NCBI GenBank assembly: GCA_049966915.1
Contig: JBMFTS010000013.1
Span: 1 to 15,678, forward strand
Direction: 5' to 3'
DNA from: JAGDXZ01 sp049966915
Lineage (GTDB): Archaea; Micrarchaeota; Micrarchaeia; Micrarchaeales; CABMGC01
DNA length: 15,678 nt
How positions within the stretch are numbered: the first letter of the stretch is position 1; each line of letters opens with the position of its first letter. Positions 6,657 through 14,347 of the stretch are shown here, piece by piece. A program made the translations under genes and the position numbers. The notes beneath the pieces were generated by a model, which was given only the letters and a program-made list of their open reading frames with translations, was not told the DNA's origin and made no database searches.

Positions 6657-7955
6657 ATGCTGACAACAAAGTATGTAAGGGACAATCTGGAGCAGATACG
6701 CAAGTCGCTTGAAAAGCGGAAGAGCGACTTTCCGATAGACGAGCTCCTGAAGTACGATGAAGAATCAAGAAAGATCATTACGCAGGTAGCGAAGCTGAGG
6801 CAGGAGCGCAACAAAGGTAGCGAAGCCATATCCGAAGCAAAGAAGCAAGGGAAAGAGCCGAGCAAGGAGGATATCGAACGGCTTGCGAAGGTAAAGCAGG
6901 AAATAGACGAGCTGGAGCAGCAGCTAGGGCAGTATCAAAAGAAACTCGAAGCCTTGCTATGGAATATGCCAAATGTGCTCCACGAGTCAGTGCCATACGG
7001 CAAAGACAGCAGCGAAAATGTTGAAATTAGAAAATGGGGCACCATAAAGCAGCAGGCTCCGCAAAGCCACGTGGATGTGCTAAACAAGCTCGACCTAATA
7101 GACCTGGACCAGGCAGCGAAGGTGTCTGGCGCCAGATTTTACTACCTCAAAGGCGACTTGGCGCTTCTCGAGCAGTCGCTAATAAGGTTTGCCATAGACG
7201 AGCTTACAGGCAAGGGCTATGCGCTGATTGCCCCGCCTCTTATGATAAAGCGCGAGTACTACCGCGGCGTTACCACAATGGGCGACTTCGAGGAAATGCT
7301 GTACAAGGTTGCAGAGCCGAGCGAATCGAAGGCGAAAGGGGATTACGAACACATGGACGACGAGCTTTTCATGATAGCAACTTCCGAACATCCTATTGCT
7401 GCCATGTACGCCGGCAAGATCCTTAGCGCTAAGGAATTGCCAAAGAAATTTGTCGGAGTGAGCCCATGCTTTAGGAGAGAGGCCGGAGCACACGGCAAGG
7501 ATTCAAAGGGCATATTCCGCGTTCATCAGTTTTACAAGGTAGAGCAATTCGTGTTTTCAAAGCAGGAAGAATCGTGGGACTTGCTCGAGGAAATTGTCAA
7601 AAATGCAGAAACAATAAACCAGAAGTTGGGGTTGCCTTACCATGTGGTAAACATATGCACTGGCGACATAGGAAGCGTAGCCGCCAAGAAATACGACATA
7701 GAAGCATACATGCCTTCGCAGGGGCAGTATCGCGAAGTGGTGTCGTGCTCCAATTGCACAGACTGGCAATCATTAAGACTGGACATAAAGTACGACGAAG
7801 GAAACAAGAGAAAATACGTGCACACGCTGAACGGCACTGCCTTGGCCACAACGCGAACAATTGTGGCAATAGTGGAAAATTATGCCAACAGCGACGGCAC
7901 CATAACGGTGCCTGACGTGCTCGTGCCTTACATGCACAAGAACAAGATAGGCTAG
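6657..7955 (+). CDS. serS: Seryl-tRNA synthetase (canonical class II type)
   Basis: Charges tRNA-Ser with serine in the cytoplasm. From ATG 6657 the product has 432 residues, the normal length. The N-terminus MLTTKYVRDNLEQI fits the family start, followed by the long antiparallel coiled-coil arm (about 28-104) that grips the long variable arm of tRNA-Ser. The catalytic domain has the TSE serine-binding motif (242-244), motif 2 CFRREAGAHGKDSKGIFRVH (271-290) and motif 3 GTALATTRTIVAIVENY (393-409). It is the common bacterial/eukaryal-like form, not the zinc-dependent methanogen form. The in-frame TTG at 6642 is rejected because GAGGT sits six bases before the ATG and the family start matches. 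aRF1 follows after 14 bases, so they are probably co-transcribed. Codons 45-52 share an exact 26-base block with aRF1. Confidence 0.96.
   Translation: MLTTKYVRDNLEQIRKSLEKRKSDFPIDELLKYDEESRKIITQVAKLRQERNKGSEAISEAKKQGKEPSKEDIERLAKVKQEIDELEQQLGQYQKKLEALLWNMPNVLHESVPYGKDSSENVEIRKWGTIKQQAPQSHVDVLNKLDLIDLDQAAKVSGARFYYLKGDLALLEQSLIRFAIDELTGKGYALIAPPLMIKREYYRGVTTMGDFEEMLYKVAEPSESKAKGDYEHMDDELFMIATSEHPIAAMYAGKILSAKELPKKFVGVSPCFRREAGAHGKDSKGIFRVHQFYKVEQFVFSKQEESWDLLEEIVKNAETINQKLGLPYHVVNICTGDIGSVAAKKYDIEAYMPSQGQYREVVSCSNCTDWQSLRLDIKYDEGNKRKYVHTLNGTALATTRTIVAIVENYANSDGTITVPDVLVPYMHKNKIG
6787..6812 (+). repeat. 26-base exact repeat, copy in serS
   Basis: Identical base for base to 8085-8110 in aRF1. 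Both copies are read in the same phase and encode AKLRQERN. Here it lies in the first strand of the coiled-coil arm. Confidence 0.9.
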
Positions 7956-7969
7956 CGCAGTTTGATTCG

Positions 7970-9229
7970 ATGAAAAAAGAATACGACATGCTAAAGGAGA
8001 TTAAGCGGCTCAAGTCCATACGCGGTTCTGGAACTGAGCTCATAAGCATTTACATACCAGCAGGGTTCCAGATTAGCGAGGAGATAGCGAAGCTGAGGCA
8101 GGAGCGCAACCAGTCCGGCAACATAAAATCTAAAACCACGCGCACAAACGTGCAAAGCGCAATAGACAAGATAATACAGTATCTAAAGCTTTACAAGGAA
8201 ACGCCGAAAAATGGCTTTGTCGTATTCTGCGGCAACATATCTCCGGATCCTGGCAAGGAAAGCATAGAGCTCTTTTCCATGGAGCCGCCGGAGCCCATAC
8301 GCGTGAACATATACCGCTGCGACTCCACGTTTTTGCTAGATCCCATAGAAGCCATGGTCGAGGCGCGCGATACGTTCGCGCTCCTTGTGCTTGACGGCAG
8401 GGAGGCGACAGTGGCTACGCTTACGGGCACGCACATACAGGTAATAAAGAAGCTTCATTCTATGGCGCATGCCAAGATGAAAAAAGGCGGCCAGAGCGCG
8501 AGAAGGTTCGCAAGGGCAAGGGAAGAAGACATAGACTACTACTATACAGAAATAGGCGACCTTATAAGCTCGCTTTTCCAGCAAAGCGAGTTCAAGATAA
8601 AAGGGCTCATAGTCGGCGGGCCTGGTCCTACGAAGGAAAATTTCATAAAATCGGGCAAGCTAAACTACCAGATAAAAGTGCTCGGCGTGTTCGATGTAGG
8701 ATATACTGACGAGACGGGTCTTAACGAGCTTGTCGAGAAAGCCTACGACGTGCTGAAAGAGCAAGAAGCGGCGCAGGAGCGCCACATTATAGAGCGTTTC
8801 ATGCGCGAGATATCCAGCAACGGGCTTGCAGTATACGGCTATGCCAATACGAAAAAGGCGCTTCTTGACAACAAGGTTTCCACTCTTATAGTAAACAAGG
8901 ATTACGACTATTACATAGCGACAAGGAAGTGCAACAAATGCGGCAGCGAGATAGAGGTGGTGGTGAACAGGGGCGTTGACGAGACCGAGGAAGAGTTCGA
9001 AAAGCGGAAGAGCGCCATAGAAAACAACGAAGACCCTGCGCAGTCGCGCATCCACGAGGGCTGCGGCGGCGTGTACAGCACGACCTCAATTATTGACGGC
9101 ATAGAGGAGCTTATAGGAATAGCCGACAAGAATGGCGTCGAGACGGTTTTCGTGTCCAGCGAGAGCTCTTACGGCAAGGAGTTTCTCATGGGCTTCGGGG
9201 GCATAGGCGCGCTTTTGCGCTACAAGTAG
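7970..9229 (+). CDS. prf1: Peptide chain release factor aRF1 (eRF1 family)
   Basis: Recognises all three stop codons in the ribosomal A site and triggers peptidyl-tRNA hydrolysis. The 419-residue product has all three domains. The N domain carries NIKS (51-54) and YRCDSTF (115-121, the YxCxxxF motif) for stop decoding. The middle domain carries the catalytic GGQ (173-175). The C domain carries a zinc-ribbon-like set C321-x2-C324 and H362/C365 within IHEGCGG. The length fits archaeal aRF1. The start ATG lies 14 bases after the serS stop and follows TGAT with a 3-base spacer, so the pair forms a translation operon. An upstream in-frame ATG is absent. Codons 40-47 contain the second copy of the 26-base repeat, just before the NIKS loop. 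Confidence 0.96.
   Translation: MKKEYDMLKEIKRLKSIRGSGTELISIYIPAGFQISEEIAKLRQERNQSGNIKSKTTRTNVQSAIDKIIQYLKLYKETPKNGFVVFCGNISPDPGKESIELFSMEPPEPIRVNIYRCDSTFLLDPIEAMVEARDTFALLVLDGREATVATLTGTHIQVIKKLHSMAHAKMKKGGQSARRFARAREEDIDYYYTEIGDLISSLFQQSEFKIKGLIVGGPGPTKENFIKSGKLNYQIKVLGVFDVGYTDETGLNELVEKAYDVLKEQEAAQERHIIERFMREISSNGLAVYGYANTKKALLDNKVSTLIVNKDYDYYIATRKCNKCGSEIEVVVNRGVDETEEEFEKRKSAIENNEDPAQSRIHEGCGGVYSTTSIIDGIEELIGIADKNGVETVFVSSESSYGKEFLMGFGGIGALLRYK
8085..8110 (+). repeat. 26-base exact repeat, copy in aRF1
   Basis: Second copy of the block at 6787-6812, in the same reading phase (AKLRQERN, residues 40-47), in the helix leading to the NIKS loop. Confidence 0.9.
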
Positions 9230-9316
9230 CAGCGATGTATTCCACTATTCGGAACTTCTGCCATTTGTTTTTATTACTTTCTTACCAATTAAATCCTGCT
9301 TTTTGTGGGTGATGGT
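9230..9316 (+). promoter_or_regulatory. aRF1-histone spacer with promoter and Shine-Dalgarno
   Basis: A T-rich run TTTGTTTTTATTACTTT (9264-9280) may both end the serS-aRF1 transcript and act as a TATA-like element for the histone gene. GGTGAT (9308-9313), a full match to the archaeal anti-Shine-Dalgarno, lies three bases ahead of TTG 9317. This favours the TTG over the GTG at 9305. Confidence 0.5.
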
Positions 9317-9604
9317 TTGGGGGAGAGGGCATATAGCTTGTACGATATAGAGCAATTTATAAGAGAAGCAGGCGCAGAGAAGGTAACCGAAGACGCGGTG
9401 CTTAATCTCGAAAAGGAGCTCGAGAGGCTTACTGAACTGGTTACTGAGCGCGCAAAGATTTATGCCGAGCATGCCGGCAGGAAAAAGCTGATAAAAAGGT
9501 CTGATGTCGTGCTTGCCAGACCTCGCGGTGTGGCTTACAGGAAGCCGCCTATTTTGAGCAAGAAAGCCAGCAATACGAATGCAAACTCGATAAGCGACAA
9601 ATAG
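9317..9604 (+). CDS. Archaeal histone with C-terminal tail
   Basis: Predicted DNA-compacting histone-fold protein. From TTG 9317 the product has 95 residues (99 from GTG 9305). Residues 7-67 match the fold: IEQFIREAGAEKVTEDAV, a long acidic-basic middle helix, then AEHAGRKKLIKRSDVVLA. H52, R55 and D63 correspond to the salt-bridge residues that link dimers in HMf histones. Differences from HMfB: R10 becomes Q13, R19 becomes K22, and loop 2 reads GRKKLIK, one residue longer and without the T54 of the 'RT pair'. A 28-residue tail (68-95) follows, first Arg/Lys-rich and then Ser/Asn-rich; most archaeal histones lack one. The last 23 codons including the stop overlap the convergent membrane transferase gene. 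GGTGAT-N3-TTG supports the TTG start; GTG 9305 remains possible. Confidence 0.88.
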   Translation: MGERAYSLYDIEQFIREAGAEKVTEDAVLNLEKELERLTELVTERAKIYAEHAGRKKLIKRSDVVLARPRGVAYRKPPILSKKASNTNANSISDK

Positions 9605-10581
9605 GCAGAAACCTGCGTTTCCTTTAGCCTTTTGGCGTTCATTACAACGTGCGTAAGGCTGTACACGCGCTTGCCATACGGCGCCTTGAACGTGCCGTCT
9701 TTTTGCCTTATCCCGAGATCGCTGACCTTGAAGCCCCTTCTCAAATGCAGGAAGAATTCCACAATCCACGGGAAGAACACTATTATGCCAAACGCCTCTG
9801 CGTTGCCAAGCACCATTATAGAAACAAGGCCCGCGCCTAGCATGTAAGTAAAGCTGTCGCCAGGTATTAGCTTGCCGAAGTTGAAAGGCATAAATGCCAG
9901 GACAGAAGCCAACATTACTGCAGAAATGAGCGCGCCTACGTGGTTGCCGTAAAGTACTGAGTACACGAGAAAGCCGGCGAGCGCTATTGCTCCCATTCCC
10001 GTCTGCAAGCCGTCGAATCCGCCGAGCAGATTTACCGCATTCGACGCGAAGATTATTGCAAGGGGCAGAACAAGCAACGGATACCATGCGCCAAGAGCAA
10101 CGTTGCCGATAAACGGTATGCGGACGGTGCTTATGCCTGCGTTTATCGCCATCAGCGGCAGCGCGCCTATTACTGTGAGCAGCGGTTTCTGCCATTGCTT
10201 CATGCCCTTCTTGTACGACTTTATGCCGGTTGCGTTGACAAGCTTGCCCTTTACATTTATGTCGTCAAGAAAGCCCACGAGCGATATGAGCAAAAGCGAC
10301 AGGCTTACAGCGAAAAGCGTGCGTACGTCGTATATTGCATGCAGCGACTGCGATAGAAAGCTCATGCCGAAAGCGTAAGTGATTATGCCTACTATGGTGC
10401 CGAACACGACCGCAAGGCCGCCGCTGCTTGGCAGCTTTATAAGCCTTCCTTTATTCTGGTCTTCCTCCACTACGCCAGAGCTTGATAGGTAGCCCATGAG
10501 AAATTTCGTGGCTACAAAGGTAACGGCATAAGCGACTATTGCTGGCACAAGAAGAGTCAGAAACGTATGATACAGCGCCAT
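9535..10581 (-). CDS. GlcNAc-1-phosphate transferase family (AglH / MraY-like, GT4)
   Basis: Predicted integral membrane enzyme transferring a sugar-1-phosphate, probably GlcNAc-1-P from its UDP form, to a polyprenyl (dolichyl) phosphate: the first step of N-glycan lipid carrier assembly. From ATG 10581 the product has 348 residues and about ten hydrophobic segments. Family motifs are present: VGFLDD (the Asp pair), NAVNLLGGFDGLQTG (Mg/UDP site), PFNFGKLIPGDSFTYMLGA, and a cytoplasmic loop ending KRVYSLTHVV in place of the His-rich loop. An ATG at 10614 would add 11 residues, but a TATA element TTTAAAAG (10609-10602) is centred 24 bases before ATG 10581, so the upstream ATG lies outside the transcript. 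Its last hydrophobic helix is coded antisense to the histone tail. The upstream aminopeptidase gene on the same strand ends 54 bases before it. Confidence 0.88.
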   Translation of the reverse strand: MALYHTFLTLLVPAIVAYAVTFVATKFLMGYLSSSGVVEEDQNKGRLIKLPSSGGLAVVFGTIVGIITYAFGMSFLSQSLHAIYDVRTLFAVSLSLLLISLVGFLDDINVKGKLVNATGIKSYKKGMKQWQKPLLTVIGALPLMAINAGISTVRIPFIGNVALGAWYPLLVLPLAIIFASNAVNLLGGFDGLQTGMGAIALAGFLVYSVLYGNHVGALISAVMLASVLAFMPFNFGKLIPGDSFTYMLGAGLVSIMVLGNAEAFGIIVFFPWIVEFFLHLRRGFKVSDLGIRQKDGTFKAPYGKRVYSLTHVVMNAKRLKETQVSAYLSLIEFAFVLLAFLLKIGGFL

Positions 10582-10601
10582 GGTTCTATTTAGCACGCGC
10601 T

Positions 10602-10609
10602 CTTTTAAA
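10602..10609 (-). promoter_or_regulatory. TATA box of the GlcNAc-1-P transferase gene
   Basis: TTTAAAAG on the minus strand, centred about 24 bases ahead of ATG 10581. No Shine-Dalgarno precedes that ATG, so a leaderless transcript is likely. It also decides against the ATG at 10614. Confidence 0.55.
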
Positions 10610-10635
10610 TGCATTGCTGCATTGCTCTGCTTGCC

Positions 10636-13155
10636 TCATTTCTCTTGCTGTGCGTTCCTTTTTATGAACATTATGTTGGCGTCTATGCGCTCTCTCGTTT
10701 TGGCTATGCCGCGGAGGATGTCTTCGCGCCTGTTGACTTGCCTGGAGAAGAACGAAACGAACTTCGCTCTTGACTTGCTGTCACTCGCAATGCCCAAGTT
10801 TTCCACGAATCGCCCTAGCATGCCTGTGCCTTCGGAATACCTGCCTGCAAGCGTTTTCCATTTTGACAGCGTCCAATCCATCAGCACGCCTCGCGCGGCA
10901 GGATTTGCAGAAATAAACGAAGGTATTATGAAAGTGTCCTGCGGCTTGACCTGTTTAGACAGCGCAAACGCCAACGCCTTTCTGGCAAGGTGCTTGTCTT
11001 TGAACATCGCAAGCGCCTTGAGCAGTCTTGCCTTTTCATCTGGCGCTTGCGCTTGATCGTACATTTTCGCCATTTTGTTGAACAAATCGGCTGTGCCATT
11101 CCATGCCGAAACAGCGTACACCGCTTCTTTCATGTCTGGGTTTATTTTTGCGCCGCGTACGGCTCTGTTAAACTCGCCGATTGAGAATTGCACTATGCCT
11201 CTGTCTCCAGCCATTCCGAGCACCAACATGGCTGTGCTTCTCAGCTGCTTTTCGATTGCTGTATCGGTTTTCTTCGGCTTCAAGCCCACTTCTGACACCA
11301 CCGCCTTGCCGCAGCTTAGCATGGCTTCGCGCGCTTTTTGCTCAAGGCATGTGCTGTAAAGCATGCCGTAAATCCAGTTGACATGCGATAGCGTGCTAGC
11401 GTTCGCAGGATAGCCTGCTTTCGCAAAATGCGACTTTGCTGCATCTAGGTAGCTCTGCGCCGCGATTTTTCCGCTCCGCGCAAGCGCGAACATGTCGTTT
11501 TCAAGGCCCCACGCATCTATTGCGTCTATGCGCTTGCGGTCTATTGCTTCGAGCAGCTTTTCGAGCATGCGCGCTGGATAGCTTGTCCTGTAGAGGCCTT
11601 TCTGGCCGTAGTTGAGCTTTATCCACGAGCATTTCATCGATATTTGCGAGCTCTCCTTGTCTATGAGCGCGAGCCCCGTGTTGCCGTTTTCGCACAAGTA
11701 TCTTACGGGCACAGGCCACGTGCCGCGCTGTTTTCCTAGCATGAGATACCTTTCCTGCCTGAGCTTTACCCCGCTGCTTGTTTCTTGCGCGCGCAGCAGC
11801 GGATACCCTTCCTGCTCTATCCATTTTTTGGCAAACGAGGAAAAGCCTTTGTTGCCTGAAGCCTCGCTTATCGCATTCCACAAATCGCTAGCAGTGGCGT
11901 TGCCGAACGCGTGCTTGTTGAGATACATATGCAGGCCCTTCCTGAAATTTTCTGGTTTTACATAGTCTTCGAACATGGCCAGCACAGAGCCCCCTTTCTC
12001 GTAGCTTATTTCGTCAAATATGCTGCTTATCTCGCCCGGCGTGTTCACGTTCACGCTTATCGGGTGCGTGCTTTTGAGCGCGTCGACTGAAAGCGCTACA
12101 GCTACGGTTTCCTGCATATAATCCTTGTCTACGCGCCATTCTGGAAACGCTGCGGCAACTGCTTTATAGCTCATGAACGTCGCAAAGCTTTCGTTCAGCC
12201 AAAGGTCGTTCCACCATTTCATTGTTACGAGGTCGCCGAACCACTGGTGTGCAAGCTCGTGTGCTACTGTTATCGCGACCCTTTTCTTTGTCTCGACAGG
12301 CGAGCTGCTGTCGCACAGCAGGTCCAGCTCCCTGAACGTTATTGCGCCCCAGTTTTCCATGGCGCCCATTGCAAAATCAGGCACTGCTATGAGGTCTACT
12401 TTGGGCAGCGGGTAATCTATTCCGAAATAGCGTTCGTAAAAGGCTATGAATTTCTTGGCGTATTCCATTGCGAGCCTTGCCATGCCAATCTTGCCTTTGG
12501 TAGTGGTGGCCCTTATGACAAGTTTGCCAAGCCTGGTTTCAGCGTGTTCGAACTCGCCCACGCCGATGTAAAGCAAATATGTCGACATCCTCGGCGTTTG
12601 CGCGAACCGCACGAGCTTTTTGCCGCCGAGCAATCTTGTTTCTTTTACTGGCATGTTCGATATTGCTTCCTTGTCCTTGTCAATGAGCAGTGCAAGGTCG
12701 AAAACGGCCTTGAATTCCGGTTCGTCGAAGCAGGGGAAGGCTCTGCGTGCGTCTGGCGCCTCGAACTGCGTGGTTAGCATGTAATGCTTTTTGCCTTTGT
12801 ACGAATACGTGCTCAAATAGAGCCCGGCAAGCGTGGCGCCAATCTTTCCAGAGAAGCGCAGCTTAAGCGTGGCTTTGCCAACTGCTGGCTTCTCTACAGC
12901 AAGCGCAATCCTTTGCTCCTCTGCGTAGTACTTTATGCTTGCCTTCTGCTCGTTGCCGGCAGCATATGCTACCCGCGCCTCATCGATGTTTAGCCCGTTT
13001 GCATTTAGCAGTATCTCTTTCGAAGCCTTTGCAATTTTTACTGATATTTCCTCATAACCTTTGAAAGACAACGAATTCAAGTCGGGCTCAAGCGTTATGC
13101 TGTATGCTTCTGGCACAACTTCTGTTCCCAGCGTTTCGTGCGCTTGCGTTGCCAT
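10636..13155 (-). CDS. M1 family zinc aminopeptidase (tricorn-interacting factor F2/F3-like)
   Basis: Cytosolic aminopeptidase that trims peptides, in Thermoplasma those released by the proteasome and tricorn protease. The 839-residue product is somewhat longer than F2/F3 (about 780). The N-terminal beta domain leads to the exopeptidase motif GAMENWG (264-270), zinc site HELAH (299-303) with E322 as third ligand inside NESFATF, and Y385 in the DEISYEKGG stretch as the likely transition-state residue. The C-terminal half is the helical ERAP1_C-like domain. No signal peptide is seen. It follows bcp by five bases on the same strand, with AGGT overlapping the bcp stop codon, so the two form an operon. 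No tricorn core gene is in the window. Confidence 0.93.
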   Translation of the reverse strand: MATQAHETLGTEVVPEAYSITLEPDLNSLSFKGYEEISVKIAKASKEILLNANGLNIDEARVAYAAGNEQKASIKYYAEEQRIALAVEKPAVGKATLKLRFSGKIGATLAGLYLSTYSYKGKKHYMLTTQFEAPDARRAFPCFDEPEFKAVFDLALLIDKDKEAISNMPVKETRLLGGKKLVRFAQTPRMSTYLLYIGVGEFEHAETRLGKLVIRATTTKGKIGMARLAMEYAKKFIAFYERYFGIDYPLPKVDLIAVPDFAMGAMENWGAITFRELDLLCDSSSPVETKKRVAITVAHELAHQWFGDLVTMKWWNDLWLNESFATFMSYKAVAAAFPEWRVDKDYMQETVAVALSVDALKSTHPISVNVNTPGEISSIFDEISYEKGGSVLAMFEDYVKPENFRKGLHMYLNKHAFGNATASDLWNAISEASGNKGFSSFAKKWIEQEGYPLLRAQETSSGVKLRQERYLMLGKQRGTWPVPVRYLCENGNTGLALIDKESSQISMKCSWIKLNYGQKGLYRTSYPARMLEKLLEAIDRKRIDAIDAWGLENDMFALARSGKIAAQSYLDAAKSHFAKAGYPANASTLSHVNWIYGMLYSTCLEQKAREAMLSCGKAVVSEVGLKPKKTDTAIEKQLRSTAMLVLGMAGDRGIVQFSIGEFNRAVRGAKINPDMKEAVYAVSAWNGTADLFNKMAKMYDQAQAPDEKARLLKALAMFKDKHLARKALAFALSKQVKPQDTFIIPSFISANPAARGVLMDWTLSKWKTLAGRYSEGTGMLGRFVENLGIASDSKSRAKFVSFFSRQVNRREDILRGIAKTRERIDANIMFIKRNAQQEK

Positions 13156-13160
13156 GCTAA

Positions 13161-13628
13161 TTACCTGCTTTGGCTTTTCAAAAACTCAATTGCCTTCGCC
13201 GCGTGCTCTTCCGGCTTTATCTTTTCGAGCACCTTCGCCACCTTGCCTGACTTGTCTATTATGTAGGTTTTGCGCAAAGTGCCGAATCCGAAAACGCCTT
13301 TGTTGCCATATGCGCCATACGCCTTTATCGTTTTGCTTTCCGGATCCGAAAGCAGCAGAAAGTTTAGTTCGTGCTTGCCTGCAAACTTTTTGTGCGAGTC
13401 TATGGAATCCTTGCTTATGCCTATCACCTCTGCGCCTGCTTGCCTTATGCTGCTTGTGGAGTCTCTGAAAGCGCATGCTTCCGCTGTGCAGCCCGGCGTG
13501 TTGTCTTTAGGGTAAAAATATATCACCAGGTATTTGCCCTTGAATTCATTCAGCGTGTGCTTCTTGCCGTCGTTGCCTTCAAGCTCGAATTCGGGCGCGC
13601 TGTCGCCCTCGTGCAATTCTTTTTCCAT
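13161..13628 (-). CDS. bcp: Thioredoxin-dependent peroxiredoxin, Bcp/PrxQ type
   Basis: Reduces hydrogen peroxide and organic hydroperoxides using a thioredoxin-like donor. The 155-residue product has the active-site motif PKDNTPGCTAEACAFRD, with peroxidatic C47 and resolving C52 spaced as in PrxQ, plus T44 and R119 as the expected partners. Length and motif order are normal. Start ATG 13628 is preceded by AAGGT six bases upstream, the same register as other genes here. It leads an operon with the M1 aminopeptidase. It is divergent from the duplicated orphan, with only 49 bases between starts. Confidence 0.95.
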   Translation of the reverse strand: MEKELHEGDSAPEFELEGNDGKKHTLNEFKGKYLVIYFYPKDNTPGCTAEACAFRDSTSSIRQAGAEVIGISKDSIDSHKKFAGKHELNFLLLSDPESKTIKAYGAYGNKGVFGFGTLRKTYIIDKSGKVAKVLEKIKPEEHAAKAIEFLKSQSR

Positions 13629-13677
13629 GATATAACCTTATTATATTTTTACAGCAAAATATTAAATTGGTGTTTTT
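13629..13677. promoter_or_regulatory. Compact divergent promoter, bcp / duplicated orphan
   Basis: Only 49 bases carry both promoters. TTATATTT (13641-13648, plus) serves the orphan; TTTAATAT (13666-13659, minus) serves bcp. Each TATA lies nearer the other gene, so the two overlap face to face. Ribosome sites are GGTG (13669-13672) for the orphan and AAGGT (minus, to 13635) for bcp. Confidence 0.45.
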
Positions 13678-14346
13678 TTGTTTAGCATCAAAAGCCTTTT
13701 TGCCAAGCACTACGCCGCTAGCATAACCAGCGTGAACATAAGCTACATGAACGACGTGCACCAGCTGCCCGGGCTGAAGCCATTGCGCAAGGAATTCGAG
13801 CTCAGGGTGCCGTTCCGCAACAAGACCGCAAGCGACCTTGCCGACGACACCGTAAAAAGGCCAGACCTTCGCATAGACGCCATTTCAGTGAAGCAGCCGT
13901 TCGCGCTTCTAGGCGTTTTGCCGAGCTTGCCCATAATCCTGCAATACGGGCAAAGCACTGAGCTCGTGCTGAGGCTCAAGGCGCCTGACGTGGCTTATAC
14001 TGGGCCGCTGTTCATAGACATGCAGGCGAAAATGCCCGATTCTCTGCACATAGGCATAAGCAGCGTCAAGCTTTCGAGCAATGGCAGGACCTATGCCCTA
14101 GACGATTCCGCAAAGAGCCTTTACATAAGCAAGGGCGACGCTATAAAGCAAGATGTGCAAGCCCTTGCCATTTTGCACGAAGGCGACGAGGTGAAAGAGG
14201 TAAGCGCAAACGCGCCGTTTGCCGTTTTAAAGACAAGCCCGCAGGTTCCGTTCAAGGTAAACAGCAGCAACAGCATGATAATTTCAGTATACCTCAAGGC
14301 GCCGGACTACAACTACTCCGGGCCGCTGGAGCTGACTTTCAAGTGA
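13678..14346 (+). CDS. Unknown beta-rich protein made of two tandem ~100-residue repeats
   Basis: Not recognised as a named family. The 222-residue product is an internal duplication. Unit 1 spans about 16-115 and unit 2 about 127-222. They share ITSVNIS / ISSVKLS at the start, ISVKQPFALLGVLPSLPI / VSANAPFAVLKTSPQVPF in the middle, and LVLRLKAPDVAYTGPL / ISVYLKAPDYNYSGPL at the end. The pattern of alternating strands, a Pro-Phe turn and a closing Y-(T/S)-G-P-L strand recalls immunoglobulin-like ASH/DUF1573-type beta sandwiches; that is inference. There is no signal peptide and no membrane helix, so it is probably cytosolic, possibly a binding or scaffold module. The start is TTG: no ATG or GTG lies before the repeat begins, and GGTG sits in Shine-Dalgarno register. 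It converges on the PLD gene with one base between stops. Confidence 0.78.
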   Translation: MFSIKSLFAKHYAASITSVNISYMNDVHQLPGLKPLRKEFELRVPFRNKTASDLADDTVKRPDLRIDAISVKQPFALLGVLPSLPIILQYGQSTELVLRLKAPDVAYTGPLFIDMQAKMPDSLHIGISSVKLSSNGRTYALDDSAKSLYISKGDAIKQDVQALAILHEGDEVKEVSANAPFAVLKTSPQVPFKVNSSNSMIISVYLKAPDYNYSGPLELTFK

Positions 14347-14347
14347 G

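Noticed and set aside
9245..10195. 316-residue minus-strand open frame overlapping the transferase and the histone
   Set aside because: Composition is Arg/Cys/His-rich shadow sequence from another frame of a clear membrane enzyme; no motif is present.
10582..10614. Upstream ATG for the GlcNAc-1-P transferase
   Set aside because: The TATA element TTTAAAAG lies between this ATG and the one at 10581, so the upstream codon would not be in the transcript.
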